NCBI GenBank assembly: GCA_014898425.1
Contig: RCSZ01000004.1
Span: 1,612,001 to 1,676,000 of the forward strand
Origin: Botryotinia globosa
Lineage: Eukaryota; Ascomycota; Leotiomycetes; Helotiales; Sclerotiniaceae
Direction of reading: 5' to 3'
DNA length: 64,000 bases
In this document: positions 50,906 to 63,847 of the stretch, piece after piece
Position numbering within the stretch: the stretch's first letter is position 1
How the letters are laid out: every line of letters begins with the position of its first letter
Translations under genes and position numbers: made by a program
The notes under the pieces: model-generated
What the model was told of the DNA's origin: nothing
The model's input: the letters and a program-made list of their open reading frames with translations, nothing else
The model's database searches: none

Positions 50906-53900
50906 ATGGTCGCTGTTGCCACGAACGGGAATGGCCCGCAAGATGCCTTCACTCCCGTTATTGCAGCCTTAAATACTATGCGCGATGGTCAGCGGGGACA
51001 GAAGGAGGCAGCGCATAATTTCTTAGAGAGTTTCCAGAAGTCGGTAGGTTGCGTTTTTCCAGTTCTAATACTATTGCGCCAAACTAGTTGTTGACACTGG
51101 CTCACTTTTCTTGTAGGCAGAGGCATGGCAGATCACGATTGGCATCCTATCGTCAAATGCTGAGCCAGATGCGAAGCTCTTTGCGGCTACCACTTTGAGA
51201 GGAAAGGTATATATGATCACAAACCCCACCTATTCGGATTGAAATCTAATCTTGTAGATTACATATGACGTGCAACAAATACCAAGCGATTCCTTACCAG
51301 CGCTAAGAAATCAGCTTTTAGAGCTGTTGAAAGTGTTTGCGACAGGGCCACGACCGATCCGGATCCAACTATGTGTTTGCTTGGCCATTCTAGCTATACA
51401 GATGACAACTTGGAAGGATGTAGTGCCGATGGTAGTATCAACATTAGGGAACTCCGCAGAAAGTCTCGCCTGCGTTCTGGATTTCTTGAAAGTTCTTCCA
51501 GAAGAAGTCACCGAAGGACGAAAGATCACTTTGACAGTATGTGGGCCGAAATACACCATTCCCGGAGCATGTGAAACGATGTGGAAAGGTCGAGAAGTTA
51601 TTGGGAATATCAAAGTCTAATGCGTCAATTAGGAAGATGAGCTTCAACAGAGAACTCAGGAATTATTGGGAGATAACACCGCCCAAGTCGTACAACTACT
51701 GATTGCATATGCACAATCGTCTGGTACGTGATAATCACTTTTGGATACAGTCGCAGGAGGCTAATAAACACCACACAGAATCTGCGGCGACAAATCCACA
51801 ATTACTTGAAGTCATCACATCTTGGCTCCGCGAAGTACCTGTTGCCGACATAGTCAACTCTCCTCTTTTACCGGTAACATTTAATGCCCTGAACAACGAC
51901 CGTTCCTTCGAAGCAGCAACAGATTGTCTTTGTGCTATATTTAAGGAGACTCGCGAGGTTGATGAGTACATGCCTACCATCGAGATACTTTTACCTCGTA
52001 TATTAGCACTTCAGCCTCGCATTGCGCAAGCTGCCCAAGAAGAAGATTCTGATTCGTTCAAAGGCTTTACTCGCATTTTTGCTGAAGCTGGTGAAGCATG
52101 GGTTGTCTTGATTGCTCGTGAGCCTAAGGTCTTCCGACCTTTGGTTGAAGCAATTTTAGAATGTACTCACAGAGATTTTGATAAGGATGCCATATCTCTT
52201 ACTTTTATCTTCTGGTATGAACTCAAACTCTATCTCATCCTTGAGATGTACATTGAAGCTCGTATGCAATATGTGGATGTATACTCTAGCCTCGTTGACA
52301 TCATGATGAAGCATCTGGAGTTTCCTACAGCCGATGGAGCAGATGAAACGGATTTGTTTGATGGCGATAGGGATGCAGAAGAAAAGTTTCGGGAGTTCCG
52401 TCACCATATGGGAGACGTTCTCAAAGACTGTTGTGAGATTATGGGCGTTACACCATGCCTCACCAAGGTTTACGACGCTATCAAGGCGTGGATGGGCTCC
52501 TATGCTAGTCAAGCAACAGCAGCCTCTGTGCCACATTGGCAACAGCTGGAAGCACCTCTCTTTGGTATGCGTGCGATGGGGCGATTGGTTGATAAAGATG
52601 AAGACATCATCCTTCCTCAAATTATACCTCTCCTTGTCCAGATCCCCCATCACGAAAAACTTCGATTCGCAACTATCATGGTACTAGGGCGGTATACAGA
52701 GTGGACCTCAAATCATCCCGAATTTCTCGAGTCCCAATTCCAGTACATTGTGTCTTCGTTCACAACAGATTCCAAGGAGATTGTTCGAGCTGCTGCGATG
52801 GCTATGAAATTCATTTGCAGTGATTGCAAACACTTACTTGGTGGACAAGTAGTACAGCTGCAACAATTCTACGATCAGACTCTCGACAAATTACCAGGAG
52901 TTAGTCAAGAAGAGTTAACAGAAGGTGTTGCATCTGTTGTTGCCGTTCAACCGCCATCGCAAACCTATCAATTAATGAAATTATATTGCGATCCATTGAT
53001 GTCCAGGCTAATGGCCTTGGCAAATCAAGCTAATGATGAAGAATCAAAGCTTAAAGTGGCTGGTAATTACTTTCCCCAGTTGCACTCACCGAAAAATCAC
53101 TGACAAAAGTTTAGATCATATGCAATTGATTACCTTATTCATACAGATTGTTACTCCTTGGATCGAGTCAAACCAAGACCACCCGGCTGTAAAATACTGC
53201 CAAGAGATCTTCCCAATTCTGTCGACAATTCTAGATTCATTCATGACTTTCACTCCAATTTGTGAACGAGTTTGCCGTACATGGAGATATATGATCATAT
53301 CCTATCGAACATCTATGGCTCCTCTCCTCCCTCAAATGGCCAACAAACTTGCAGAAGGCTTTGCAGCGTCCAGACAGGGCTGTTTCCTCTGGGTTACTAG
53401 TGCCATCTTACGTGAGTTCTCTGAGGACCGAGAACACGTCGACGAACAAACCACAGAATCAATCTATACCTTCTTTGAAGCTCAATCGACAGCGATGTTG
53501 AAGGCCATGGCTGATCTCCCACCTCAAGATCTTCCTGACGTCATCGAGGATTTCTACCGTCTCCTACTCGATGCTTTGCTCTACTACCCTCATAAAATGA
53601 TTCGATCGCACCTATTTACGCCTATATTCAGGGCTGCCATCGCCGCTTTAGATCTCGAGCAACGTGAGCCTCTATCTGCTGTTTTGCACTACATTCGAGA
53701 CGTCATCAGTTATGGTGGCGATAATCCTTCAAGCTCAGCCTCCAACATCAATCCACCCGAAATTCAACAATTGGTTAGGCAACTTATTCTTGCTAATGGC
53801 AATGAGTTGGTGAAAGGGATTATGAAAGGTATGATGATCAGTTTCCCAGGAGACTGCTTCACCGATGGCAGTGGCGTCCTTCTCGGTTTATTTGAGATAC

Positions 53901-54145
53901 TCCCTCAAGAAACTACCAGCTGGGTTGATGGCATCCTGCGCATGTTGCCAGCTGGAACCGTCAGGGAAGCAGAAATCGACCGATTAATGAACAGCATTCG
54001 GGAAAAGCTCAGTATCGGTCATGATGGTGTTCGAAAGGTTCGCAGCTTATTGCAAGACTTTACAAACACCTATCGAAGACGTTATGTTGCTCCCAGGGAT
54101 GGGTTGGGCCGACTTGAGGCCACTAGGTTTCAATATAGTGGTTAG
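50906..54145 (+). CDS. MTR10: mRNA transport regulator Mtr10 (importin-13/transportin-SR type)
   Basis: Six exons: 50,906-51,043; 51,117-51,206; 51,258-51,536; 51,633-51,723; 51,779-53,062; 53,115-54,145 (introns 73, 51, 96, 55 and 52 bp), encoding 970 aa, the length of yeast Mtr10 (972). It is a karyopherin-beta made of HEAT repeats; in yeast it imports the SR-like protein Npl3 and helps retrograde tRNA import. Family blocks: ALNTMRDGQRGQKEAAHNFLESFQKS and AEAWQITIGIL (importin-beta N-terminal domain), FWYELKLYLILE, KYCQEIFPILSTILDSF, FYRLLLDALLYYP and the C-terminal RDFTNTYRRR-like end (LLQDFTNTYRRRYVAPRDGLGRLEATRF). All splice junctions restore conserved sequence. Strongly conserved single-copy gene in fungi. 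Confidence 0.94.
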
Positions 54146-56138
54146 AGCCCTTCTTATTCATTAATTTATACACCCAGGAAGAGTTTTCGTACTCGACTCT
54201 CTATTTTAAGTCGTAGCAATGGCATAGCGATTAGGTTGGAGGCTGGTGGGAATTTTTACTCTTCTTGCCAGAAAGTAGTCGTAGCGTGGTGAAAAGATTC
54301 GGGAGGAAAAGCCCGAGTGGTCAGCTTCGGACCGGAGTTGGGATAACATTGATAAGTATATTTTGGGAGCATTTTATATGGTCATCTGGACAGGTGAAGG
54401 AATAGGACAATTTAAGAAGCATGTTGCGTGGCCTTTTCGCTGGGGTTGAGGATTGTAGATGATTGTATGATGTGATATGTGATAACATGGAGAAATGGCG
54501 GAGATGTGGCAAGGAATGAAAAAGCGCAAGATGGGTTTGGGCTGGAATTAGAACGAGGAAATTTATGTTATCTTGTGGAAAAATGATATGTGGTTTCCAT
54601 GTTCCCTTGTGTTTGATGGGCTAGTTTTACTCGATGAAGTGTACTTGTGTGCACGAACCCGCTGTGGAAAGTTGAATATTGGGACTTGTAGATGTTCCAG
54701 ATTCGTAGGTGTAGTACTTCTAAGTAGTATAATGTAATATGTCTAGGCGCCCTAGTTGTGGATGCGAGATGAAACATGGAACATAGAAAAGTGAAGATTT
54801 CTCCAGGGGTAATATGATGAAATGGCTTGACGTAGATTGTATGGTGTGATATACATAGTAAGGAAAGACGGAGGTAGCTACCTTGTGACATGCAACTAAA
54901 TGTGACAATGAGAAGGATATATTGATAGAGAGTCTAATGAGTATTTGTAAGATTATATGACCCATGAATTATAATAATATCACAATTTGTATCTCATAAG
55001 TTATCTCGTACATCAGGCTTCGAGCTCAGGCTCGGGTACGAAAACGTATTAGAGAATTCTTCGAATTCAAGACTCTGATGTCGATACTTAGGTAGGTATG
55101 CATTGTAAATACTAGGTATTTGAGAAATCTTAGCATGGAAATGGAGTTGATGAGAGAAGATCTATCGGGTAGGGGTTGGAGAATTGGATATGGATATGTT
55201 CATGGATATGGGTGTGGGGAAGTGAGGATATAGGAGGTGAGGATATGGGAGGTGAAGCGAGATGAGCAATACCTTTCTTTGAGCTTCCTACTCATCTGAA
55301 GTTTGATGAGTAAGTACTAAGTGCCAGGTACCAGGTATTAAATCACTATATAATGACTATGAGTACACGAGATACCTAGGTATCAATCTCCCATCTCCAG
55401 CTTGGAGTGTATATTTGTGAGAACTGGGTTTGCTTGCTTGCTTGCCTGCAAAATGAATTTACGCTTAGAAATGATTCGAAGTTTGAGATGCACACCGACT
55501 TACAGATTGAATATCAAAGACTTGGATTCTTATTCTATATATAAGTAAATCTCACATTATTGTTACGTTTCATTCTCGTAATTTTGTTTTGTTATCTAGT
55601 TCATTTCATTGAAGTCATTTTAACATACATTTCCGCTGGGGCATTGCCAACCATTTCTTGAATGTCACTTACAGCTCGAACCGGAAACATTGATTCCATA
55701 CTCTGTCTGAAAGTTTAAATGGGTGCCGAGAACATAGTATTGTAACGCTGAGAACGCCTCGTACGTATCGTGTCGTATCTCTAGAAGGAAAAGGGAAAAA
55801 GCAGCAAGGGTACATTGATATGAGTCCTCTTTCTGTTTCAAAGGACTGGTCAAACAGCCTACTATGATAGGTGTCGAGCTTATAAGATGAGAAATGGGAT
55901 ATATCGAAGACAATAATTGAACAAATTTGCACCACAAACTCCCAGCTGATCACAGCCCCTAACCAACTCCTACCTAACCAGAGAAAGTTATCCACCCAAA
56001 TGCACAAATGTGAAACCTTTATGTGATGCGCCTTTCGGTATGGAAGTCATGGAACGCCGGAAATATTGCAGATATGGAGCCACCAGATGCAGAAACGGAA
56101 AGGAAAGAAGACTCGCGAGTATGGAGACGGGGTATTCG
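54146..56138. other. Convergent intergenic region
   Basis: 2.0 kb between the stops of MTR10 and the regulator gene. It is AT-rich, with TAGGTA-type motifs and a perfect palindrome GATACCTAGGTATC at 55,371-55,384. GGATAT/GAGGATAT repeats lie at 55,185-55,255. Frames up to 112 codons occur but none looks coding. Confidence 0.55.
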
Positions 56139-58545
56139 TTAATTGGGGACTGGAGGAAGGAGGAGACGAGAGATGTAGCGAAGCTCAAATGATCTGGAGT
56201 CTGCTGGATCGAAGAAGTGACGGACTTGTTTATCATGAACATCGGTGACTGTTTATATTTGGTTAGTAATTATGCTAGCTTATGCCCGGAAGCAAGAAAA
56301 CTTACAACTAAGCTGAACCTGATCAAAGAAATCGCGAATGACTTGATCAGACGTATCATCGACAGCAAGAAGGCCATTGTCTGGTCTCACAAATGTTTTT
56401 GGTGGAATATCTCTCATTCTTAAGAGCATTTGAAGAACGTTAATGAGGTCATCACCCTGGTTAGCATAAGATTGAGGAGGGTTGTCAAGTGGCCACTGTC
56501 CATGAAAATCTTCACCCTCCCAGCATTTGAAAAGCCAGGTGGATTTTTCAACACAGTTGAGGATGATGACTGTAACTAAGAACAGTTCGAACGAATACTT
56601 CGAGGACTTGTTAAGTAAACGTCTCTCGAGCTCATTCAACATGCCCTTGCACATTTGGGATGCTTTATTTTCAGCTGCAGCATTCAGTTGGGTGTGAATA
56701 ATAGCAAATGACCTCTCAGTTGAAAGAATGGGTTTGGTCGGACCAGCTTCTTCATCAGGTAAACCTGGAGTTTTCGCACACATTTCCCATCTAATTTCCG
56801 AATCGACGAATATGTGTACAATTGCCCAAAACTCTAAAGCACGGCTAAGGAAATTGTCTTGCTTTTGGATTGAAACATTTAGAGCCGTTTGAAGAGTTGT
56901 CCGAATGAATTGAGAAGGTTCATTTTCAACGAATATTGGCATCATGCGCTTAGCATATGCTTCAAGCTTGGTGGAAAGGTCGTCATTATCCGTGTCGAGG
57001 ATAAAAGATGTAAGTCCAGTTTCCTCATCTTGTGCTTCTAGGCAGGGAAACGACGCGTAAATGGTGGTTCCTGGGTAGTGAGAAACTTCAATTTGATAGA
57101 GCGAGCTTTGAAAAGTTGCAGAACCTTTTGCAGCCAGTACTTGGTGGTGAGCAAGCACTGCGTGAAGTTTCGCGGAATATAAACAGAGCTCATGTGCAAC
57201 TCGTGTCCGGATGCACGGTGTCTTCCACAAACGAGCGCTCTCAACGCCCTTACAAGTATCACATGGGTCTCCTGCAGTGCATGGTTTCTTCAACATTCTG
57301 CAGCGAAGACAGGAGCCAATCTTCCTGATATCCGAAACCTCCTTTCTGCGGCCTTCATTGAACTTTCCTCGAACTTTGGGTTTGGTCGCCTTTTGGCCAT
57401 TGCCATACTCGGCGCTAAATTCGGTAGTCATTGGATTCATAGCAATTCGAGTGTGGGTTTTTGGGCTTTGTGCTTGTGGCTGACCATTTTCGAATGTATT
57501 CTCGGTGGGGTTGTGTTCTGGATATGTCATTTGACTCATATGGGCCATTTGATCTTGAACTTGCAGTGCTGCGACTTGACTTGCGGGCATAGGAACGTCC
57601 ATCATACCCCAAGAATGCTGTTGGTTGTCAGAGCTTCCATTGAACAAACTATCGCTCATGGCATTTGCTTCAACAAGTTGTCGAGTCAACTTGTCTTCTG
57701 ACAATTTGTCTTGGGCGACTGCATCTTCGCTCAACAATTGAGGATCCACCATGGATGGGATGAATCTAGTTGCTGCTGCTGCTGTAGCAGCCATTGAATT
57801 TGGGGACGCAGACTGAGAGCGACCAAGACCATGTTCATTGGCGTGGCCTTTTTGATTGATGCCTGGAAGAGGTTAGTATCAGTCAGGCAATAGAAAAATT
57901 GCTTGCACTGACCCTTTTTGTCGCGCTGGGCGCGAGACTCGTAACTCATAGGTGGATTGTCAAGAGTATATTGTTCTTGTAACTCAAGGTTATCTCCACG
58001 AGACATTGTTGCTTGATTCTCACCCAGAGGACTTCCATTAACAGGCCGATGATTGCGGTGCTCCGACTCAGCCATGTCCCTGGAGACTTCGGCCAAAGTT
58101 TCAAGCGGAGTCATTCCTTGAAATGGTCTTCCACGGATGGCAGTTGTCTGTTGATTATTTGCAGTCTGGATATTCATATGCTGATTATTCGTTCTATCCG
58201 CAATCTCGGGGAGATTGTTGAACTCAAGAACAAGCCGCTGCTTCGTAGCGCGATCCAACGCGGGGCACTTCCTGCAGATATGACTTGTCAAAGTGTCGAG
58301 TCTTCCTTTAGGGAATTTCTCTGAGCAAGCTCTGCAAGTATGATGGTAGCGATTGCTTGAATCATTTAACTTTGCACCTCTTTCGAAGTACTGAAGAATC
58401 AACGCTGTTGATATTTGTGGTCAGTAAACATTCTTGTTAAGAAGATGAAAGATCGGTGGAGGATGACTCGAGTTTTGAGAGCTTCAGATTGAAGCTATCG
58501 AGAAAATTCCAACGGGAAGAACTTACGATTAGGTTTGCGACCCAT
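56139..58545 (-). CDS. Zn2Cys6 transcription factor with N-terminal BED-like finger
   Basis: Four exons on the minus strand (58,545-58,527; 58,404-57,913; 57,862-56,306; 56,248-56,139; introns 122, 50 and 57 bp) encode 725 aa. Exon 1 codes only MGRKPN. Residues 25-54 hold a C-X2-C-X14-H-X4-C pattern (C30, C33, H48, C53) typical of BED-type fingers. A zinc binuclear cluster lies at 355-387: C355, C358, C365, C371, C374, C387, with an unusually long last loop (12 residues) and a basic lead-in (KPKVRGKFNEGRRKEV). The middle is Gln/Met/Ala-rich and disordered, and the C-terminal 300 residues form a conserved helical region. The last exon, after a GTAAGT donor and an ACTAAC branch site, adds FTDVHDKQVRHFFDP and ends LLPPVPN. 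Targets are unknown; I do not recognise a named orthologue. Confidence 0.82.
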
Positions 58546-60330
58546 CTTGCCGTATAAATCACGTTAATTCTTTTGTTTGGATACTTGATTGACTTATTTC
58601 AAGAATAATCAACGAGAGTTGAAGAGTTGAGGATTCGAGTAATGCCAGTTTAATCCCTCACCGACAAGTAAAAGCTGTTGGCGGTGTAAGGGGAGTCGGA
58701 GTGGATTAACTATTGTTCCGAGTGGGGGGTTGGAGCTAGATACGGTGACCCGAACCGCTCAATGCTGTTAAGGCCCACATTCAGCCATCTTTCAACCTAT
58801 ACCTACCTACCTACTGTTAAGGAGGTGTAGTGTAGTACCATAGTACTCCAGTTCTGTGCTTTCTTTCTTCTTCAACTCTTTGAAGACAACGCTTTTCACA
58901 AATTCAACATCAAAAACAAAAAGAACAATAACGTGTCTGAAAATTACTAAATACTACTAGAATGGTCTTTTCACTCACAAAGTATTCACTTCTCTAAAAT
59001 CTTTCACTCATTCATCGATCTGAATCTTCCTTGACACCAAACTTCCTGCTGCGCAAGCGTTATGACATGCCATCACAATAGCATGTATCGATACTTTGTC
59101 TGCCTGTCTAATATGCTCTAAGTCATCACGGCATAAGCTAGTTTTTGTTTCTTGGAGGGTTGAAAGATAAATCACAACTCTCTCGCAGATACAAATGTTC
59201 AGTTGAGCTATGAGGTAGCTAGCCATAGCCATATTGCTGTGCTGTGCTTTGCTGTTCAACCAGATCGAGGAATTACAGTTCCGTGGGCCATTCTGCAAGG
59301 TTCTGCCCATTATCAGAATCCGTGACTGTCCACAATAGGGCTTGTACGACCTAGTCGCCGTTGATGCATGGAACAGATTCATATCAGACAACCAGATCAT
59401 GAACGCTTCACAGACTTCCACAATTTTTACATATCTCTAGTCATTGACACGAATCAAGGGACAACTTTAGCGAGAAAAATAAATCAACATCACGAAATTT
59501 CCACGAATTGATACAAAATATAACCTAGGCTCGACCCTCCAGACAAAGTTAATTTGCATGTGCTAGTGGTACTTGTATACCTGTATGGTGGCTGCCACTG
59601 AATCCATTGATTATCATTTCCTCTCTTGAGTCACTTCATTCAGATCAGGGGCGATAAGCTTATTTTGGCATTCCGGCCCGAGCCGGGCAAGTTCCCCTTC
59701 TTCAACTAGTAGGCTAAATTCTTACTTCATTATTATTAGTGGATTCAGTCGCCTTAAATAGGAAGCTCCCTCGATATAACTTGTCAATGTTGCTTTTTGT
59801 GTCGTCCACTCATCTGACACCGTGATACCAAGCACCGGTATACTAGCGGCAGATTACAGGTTGGTTATATGCAAGGCATCCACAACACGCACAAGGGGCA
59901 GGTGTCAATCGTGGGGTATATGGGTCCTATGACATGTTGTAGAACCTCAAACAGGCCATCAGCCCCGATGTAGAGATTGTAGATTATTGGAAGGTACTTG
60001 ACATAACCATGTTAAAATTGGTTCTTTGCGCTGCTTATTGGCACTCCAGCAATTATATAAGGTGACATGGCAATATGGTTATCGACTTATTCTTAGGATC
60101 CCTTCACTACCCATGTCAATCCTAATAACAATATCAGTCTGAACCAATGATTAACAAGAGATCATCTCGTGTATTACATCTTCTCGTATCTCAACTATAT
60201 CACCTAGATGTATTTGGGTGATACCCACCATCTGTAGCACCTCCTACCGACCGTTTAAGTATAAAACCTACTGCCAAGTGCTTAGGAAATGGACGACTAT
60301 GCTATTCTTCGTCTCTATTAATTGCTCAAG
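58546..60330. other. Intergenic region between divergent genes
   Basis: 1.8 kb with promoters at both ends. A TACC/CCTA repeat is at 58,799-58,816. A minus-strand frame of 137 codons (59,008-59,421) begins at GTG, not ATG, and shows no known domain; it may be chance or a small unknown gene. TATATAA-like and CT-rich sequences precede the phosphodiesterase start. Confidence 0.5.
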
Positions 60331-62466
60331 ATGAAGTTTCTGTCGATCATATATCTGTGTTTTGCAGCGATATTCTCGGTCTCTAATGCTGCAGAGCTAG
60401 TCAAAGATGACACAATTGACGATATATGGAAAGCTATTGAATCAGCGACTACTTGTGTGGGATGCAACGTAAGTACATGATACATTTGTTTATACACTTA
60501 TCTCTTTGCCGATTTTGGTGACGGGTTTGAAGAAGCCTCTGCTTAAACTTTACTGGGGATGTTTTTTCAATGACTGATCAAAAACTAATGCGAGTGAAAA
60601 TAGGCGATACTATTGCTACTTAAAGGCGTCGCGGCTCTTGGAGATACCGTTTTTGTTGACACCTTGACTGAAATATGTAAATTGGCTGGCGTTAGTTCCC
60701 CTATCGTTGCTGTTGTTGTTCTTGGTCGAACATTTTGCTGATTTTCCTTCAGGTCGAGGATTCAGATGTTTGCGCAGGTGCAATTGGCCTAGAGGGGCCA
60801 ATTATTGCACAAGACTTGAGAAAAATAACTTTAGGGTCACACACTTCAAAACTGTTCTGCATCACGTTCTTTGGATTATGTGATTTTCCTGCTGTTACTC
60901 CATATACAGTTCCATTTCCAAGTCCCAAGCCTGCTACCCAGCGCCCAGCTGTTAGTGGCAAAACACCCCTGAAAATTGTACATTTCAGCGACATTCACGT
61001 CGATCACGAGTATGAAGTTGGAGCGAATACCAATTGCACAAAGCCTATCTGCTGTAGGCCATATACATCCGCCGATGCGCCTGGTAACAACTCCTATCCA
61101 GCCGGCGAATATGGAAACTACAACTGCGATGCTCCTGTAAGCTTGGAAGAGAGCATGTACGCGGCTATAAAGGAGGTCGCTCCAGATGCTACAGCAACAC
61201 TCTTCACAGGTGACATAGTTGAAGGTGCTGTCTGGCTTGTGAATTCGACCGGCAACATTGCGGATATAAATGATGCTTATAGTCGAATGTCGGGTTTAAA
61301 AAATCTGTTTGCAACTACCGGAAATCATGAATCGGCACCAGTCAATTCTTTCCCCCCAAAAGCAGTCGGAGTCACGACTAATCAATGGGTCTATGATACC
61401 CTATCCACAAATTGGATACCATTTATTGGTTCTACTGCTGCTTCCTCGGCCGATAGCTTTGGTGCATACTCGACGCTCCTACCAGGAGGGAACCTGAGGA
61501 TCATCTCTATTAATACCAATCTCTACTACAGATCTAACTTTTGGCTCTACGAAGCGACAATGGAAACTGATCCTTCTGGGCAACTAGCATGGTTGGTCAC
61601 TGAACTTCAGGCTGCTGAAACTGCTGGCCAAAGAGTTTATATTATTGGACATATGCCTATGGGCTCTAACGATGCATTTCACGATGGCTCGAACTACTTC
61701 AACCAAATCACTCAAAGATATTCCGCTACTATTGCTGCTCTATTCTTCGGTAAACTCTTTCCAAATTTCCATCTTTTGCCCACTAATATAATTAGGTCAC
61801 ACTCACCGCGACCAATTCCAAATCACCTACAGTAATTACAACGCCCAAACCGCAGCCAATGCCCTAGAGGTATCCTACATCATCCCCTCCATGACTCCTA
61901 CATCTGGCTATCCTGCTTTCCGCGTCTACTCCGTAGATCCAGTAACATACGGTATTCTTGACTTCACAACATACATCGCGGACTTCTCTCTCACCTCCTC
62001 CACGCAATCAGCTCCAACATGGAAACCCTACTACTCTGCCAAGGCTGCCTATGGCCCTCTAGTAACGCCACCTCTCACTTCCGCAACCGCAGAACTAACT
62101 CCCGCCTTCTGGCACAATCTCACCACCGTATTTGCAAATAATCCTACTGCTTTCAATCAATATATTGCGCGCAAAACAAGAGGGTATAATGTAGAAACTT
62201 GCACGGGTGATTGTGCAACGGAGGAAATCTGTCAGTTGAAAGCGGCGGAGAGTCAATATAATTGTGCGACTATTAAGCCTGGTATTAGCTTCAGGAAGAG
62301 AAGTGAGGGAAGCGAGCGATTGGAGAGAAGAATTGGAGATGTAGCGGAAACCCTTGGGGGAGATTGTGAGGGTAGTGTGATTAGGCCAATTCTGACAAAG
62401 CTGGCGGCGCAAGAGGGATTGCTGGAGAGGGCATTGGAGATGGCGAAGATGAAGGCCAAGAAGTAG
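60331..62466 (+). CDS. Secreted acid sphingomyelinase-like phosphodiesterase
   Basis: Four exons (60,331-60,468; 60,604-60,690; 60,753-61,749; 61,796-62,466; introns 135, 62 and 46 bp) encode 630 aa. It is of the ASM family, which hydrolyses sphingomyelin or related phosphodiesters outside the cell or in the vacuole. Signal peptide: residues 1-20 (ending SVSNA). A saposin-B domain follows with CVGC, EIC, VC and LC cysteines. The calcineurin-like metallophosphoesterase domain shows HFSDIHVDHEY, LFTGDIVEG, TTGNHES, IIGHMP and FGHTHRDQF, the last completed across the final intron, so all metal ligands are present. Several Asn-X-Ser/Thr sites are seen. The C-terminus is Lys/Arg-rich (KMKAKK). The first intron is long for this window, but its removal gives an uninterrupted saposin domain. 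Exact substrate is not deducible. Confidence 0.92.
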
Positions 62467-63375
62467 GAGTATTTGATGATAAGAGGAGGATGCACTTTTT
62501 TAAAACTCGAGGTTGGGCTTCGAATTGAGAAGTATGCATGTGATACTTTAATACGTGTATGCTCGTATGCTCGTATGCTCGAGGGTGTGAGATAGTCATA
62601 ATGATACACCCAAACCAGAAGTTTGATCACATTTACGAGCCGCGATTGAATGTGTTATTTGTTCAAATTGATCTCGCAAGAGCGCGAAAATAAGTCGGAT
62701 CAGGTGTTGCCATTCCCCAAGTGAAGAAACCAAGTCGAGGTAAAAGTTTTGGTTGATTACTTGCTCTTCTACATTACAGAAAAATGTTCTCTAGATACCC
62801 CGAAGTAAAAGTATGCGCAGGTGTATGATTAGTAGCAAGGGTATAATCAATCGTCCCGCTCAAGAATACTCATGACACTTAGCTTCTGAGTATTTGGCCT
62901 CAATAACCGATAGGTAAAAATCGGAAAGCACAACATTTGGCTTGTCTTCTTGTATTCCGCGATCCAAATACGGAGCTCTTGTTTATCCTTGGGTTAGGTA
63001 TATTGAAGAAATGCTTTCCTTTACGTTTTTATGTTGCTTTCTGGGTTCGCTTCAAGTGTCTCGTATTGCCTAATTATTTGATTTCCGCTTCGTTGAGAAA
63101 CTTCTCACAAGCGAAGCTCTCGGAGGCTGATTGTCTGGCTTAGTGGCTAAATAAGAATCTAGCATCGTTCAAAAGCCATCATTGCTTGTGCTAAACACGG
63201 AAATATTCATGGAAAGTTATACACTACTCATCTTCGCACTCTTTAGGTTCAAATAAACCCATCCTCTTGCCTTGAAATAGATGCTCTAGCACGAGATGTG
63301 GCACACTTTCAAAGTAGAGAAGAAGATCGAGTGCCTTTCAAATGCGAGCTCACGCATCAAACCGATTTTAAACTA
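62467..63375. other. Intergenic region
   Basis: 0.9 kb after the phosphodiesterase gene. Has a short GTATGCTCGTATGCTCGTATGCTCG triplication near 62,557-62,582 (8-base unit). No gene supported. Confidence 0.55.
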
Positions 63376-63847
63376 TCCCCTAGACTGCGTAAAGAGGACA
63401 CCTCGCTTATACAGGGATCATACTGACCAATCAAATCATTAGGATATTGAACATTCTTATCAATTTAGAAGCCTATTTTATAATAACTAGTAAAACATTT
63501 TCTATTATTATATAAAGGGATATTATATTTCTTATATTTATATATATTTATATATCTAATCTCTTTTTATTGAAAATTTCCTAATATTTTTTTTTAAAAA
63601 AAAAAATTTGAATCCAAATATTAATCTTTATATATACAACAATCTCTTTTATTTCTAATATATATTAATTAATGATTTATAAAACAATTAAAATCTTCAA
63701 TTGAATCCTTCAAAACTCGTTTTATATTTTTATAAAAATATTTAGAATCAAATTCATTAATTAATCCCTAATATATCGAGTTATATTATTAATGGTTGTG
63801 CCTATGCACGGACCACTTAAGGTGTCCTATGCCCGCAGTCTAGGGGA
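63376..63847. mobile_element. TA-flanked AT-rich MITE
   Basis: 472-base element. The ends are perfect inverted repeats TCCCCTAGACTGCG (63,376-63,389 and 63,834-63,847), continuing inwards imperfectly through an AGGACACCT block, about 28 bases in all. TA dinucleotides flank both ends (63,374-63,375 and 63,848-63,849), as expected of Tc1/mariner-type insertion. The interior is very AT-rich with TATATTTATATA runs and has no coding frame. It is unlike the other two miniature elements in the window. Confidence 0.8.

Noticed and set aside
59008..59421. 137-codon minus-strand frame as a gene
   Set aside because: Starts with GTG, has no recognisable domain and no splice partners; left as an intergenic note.
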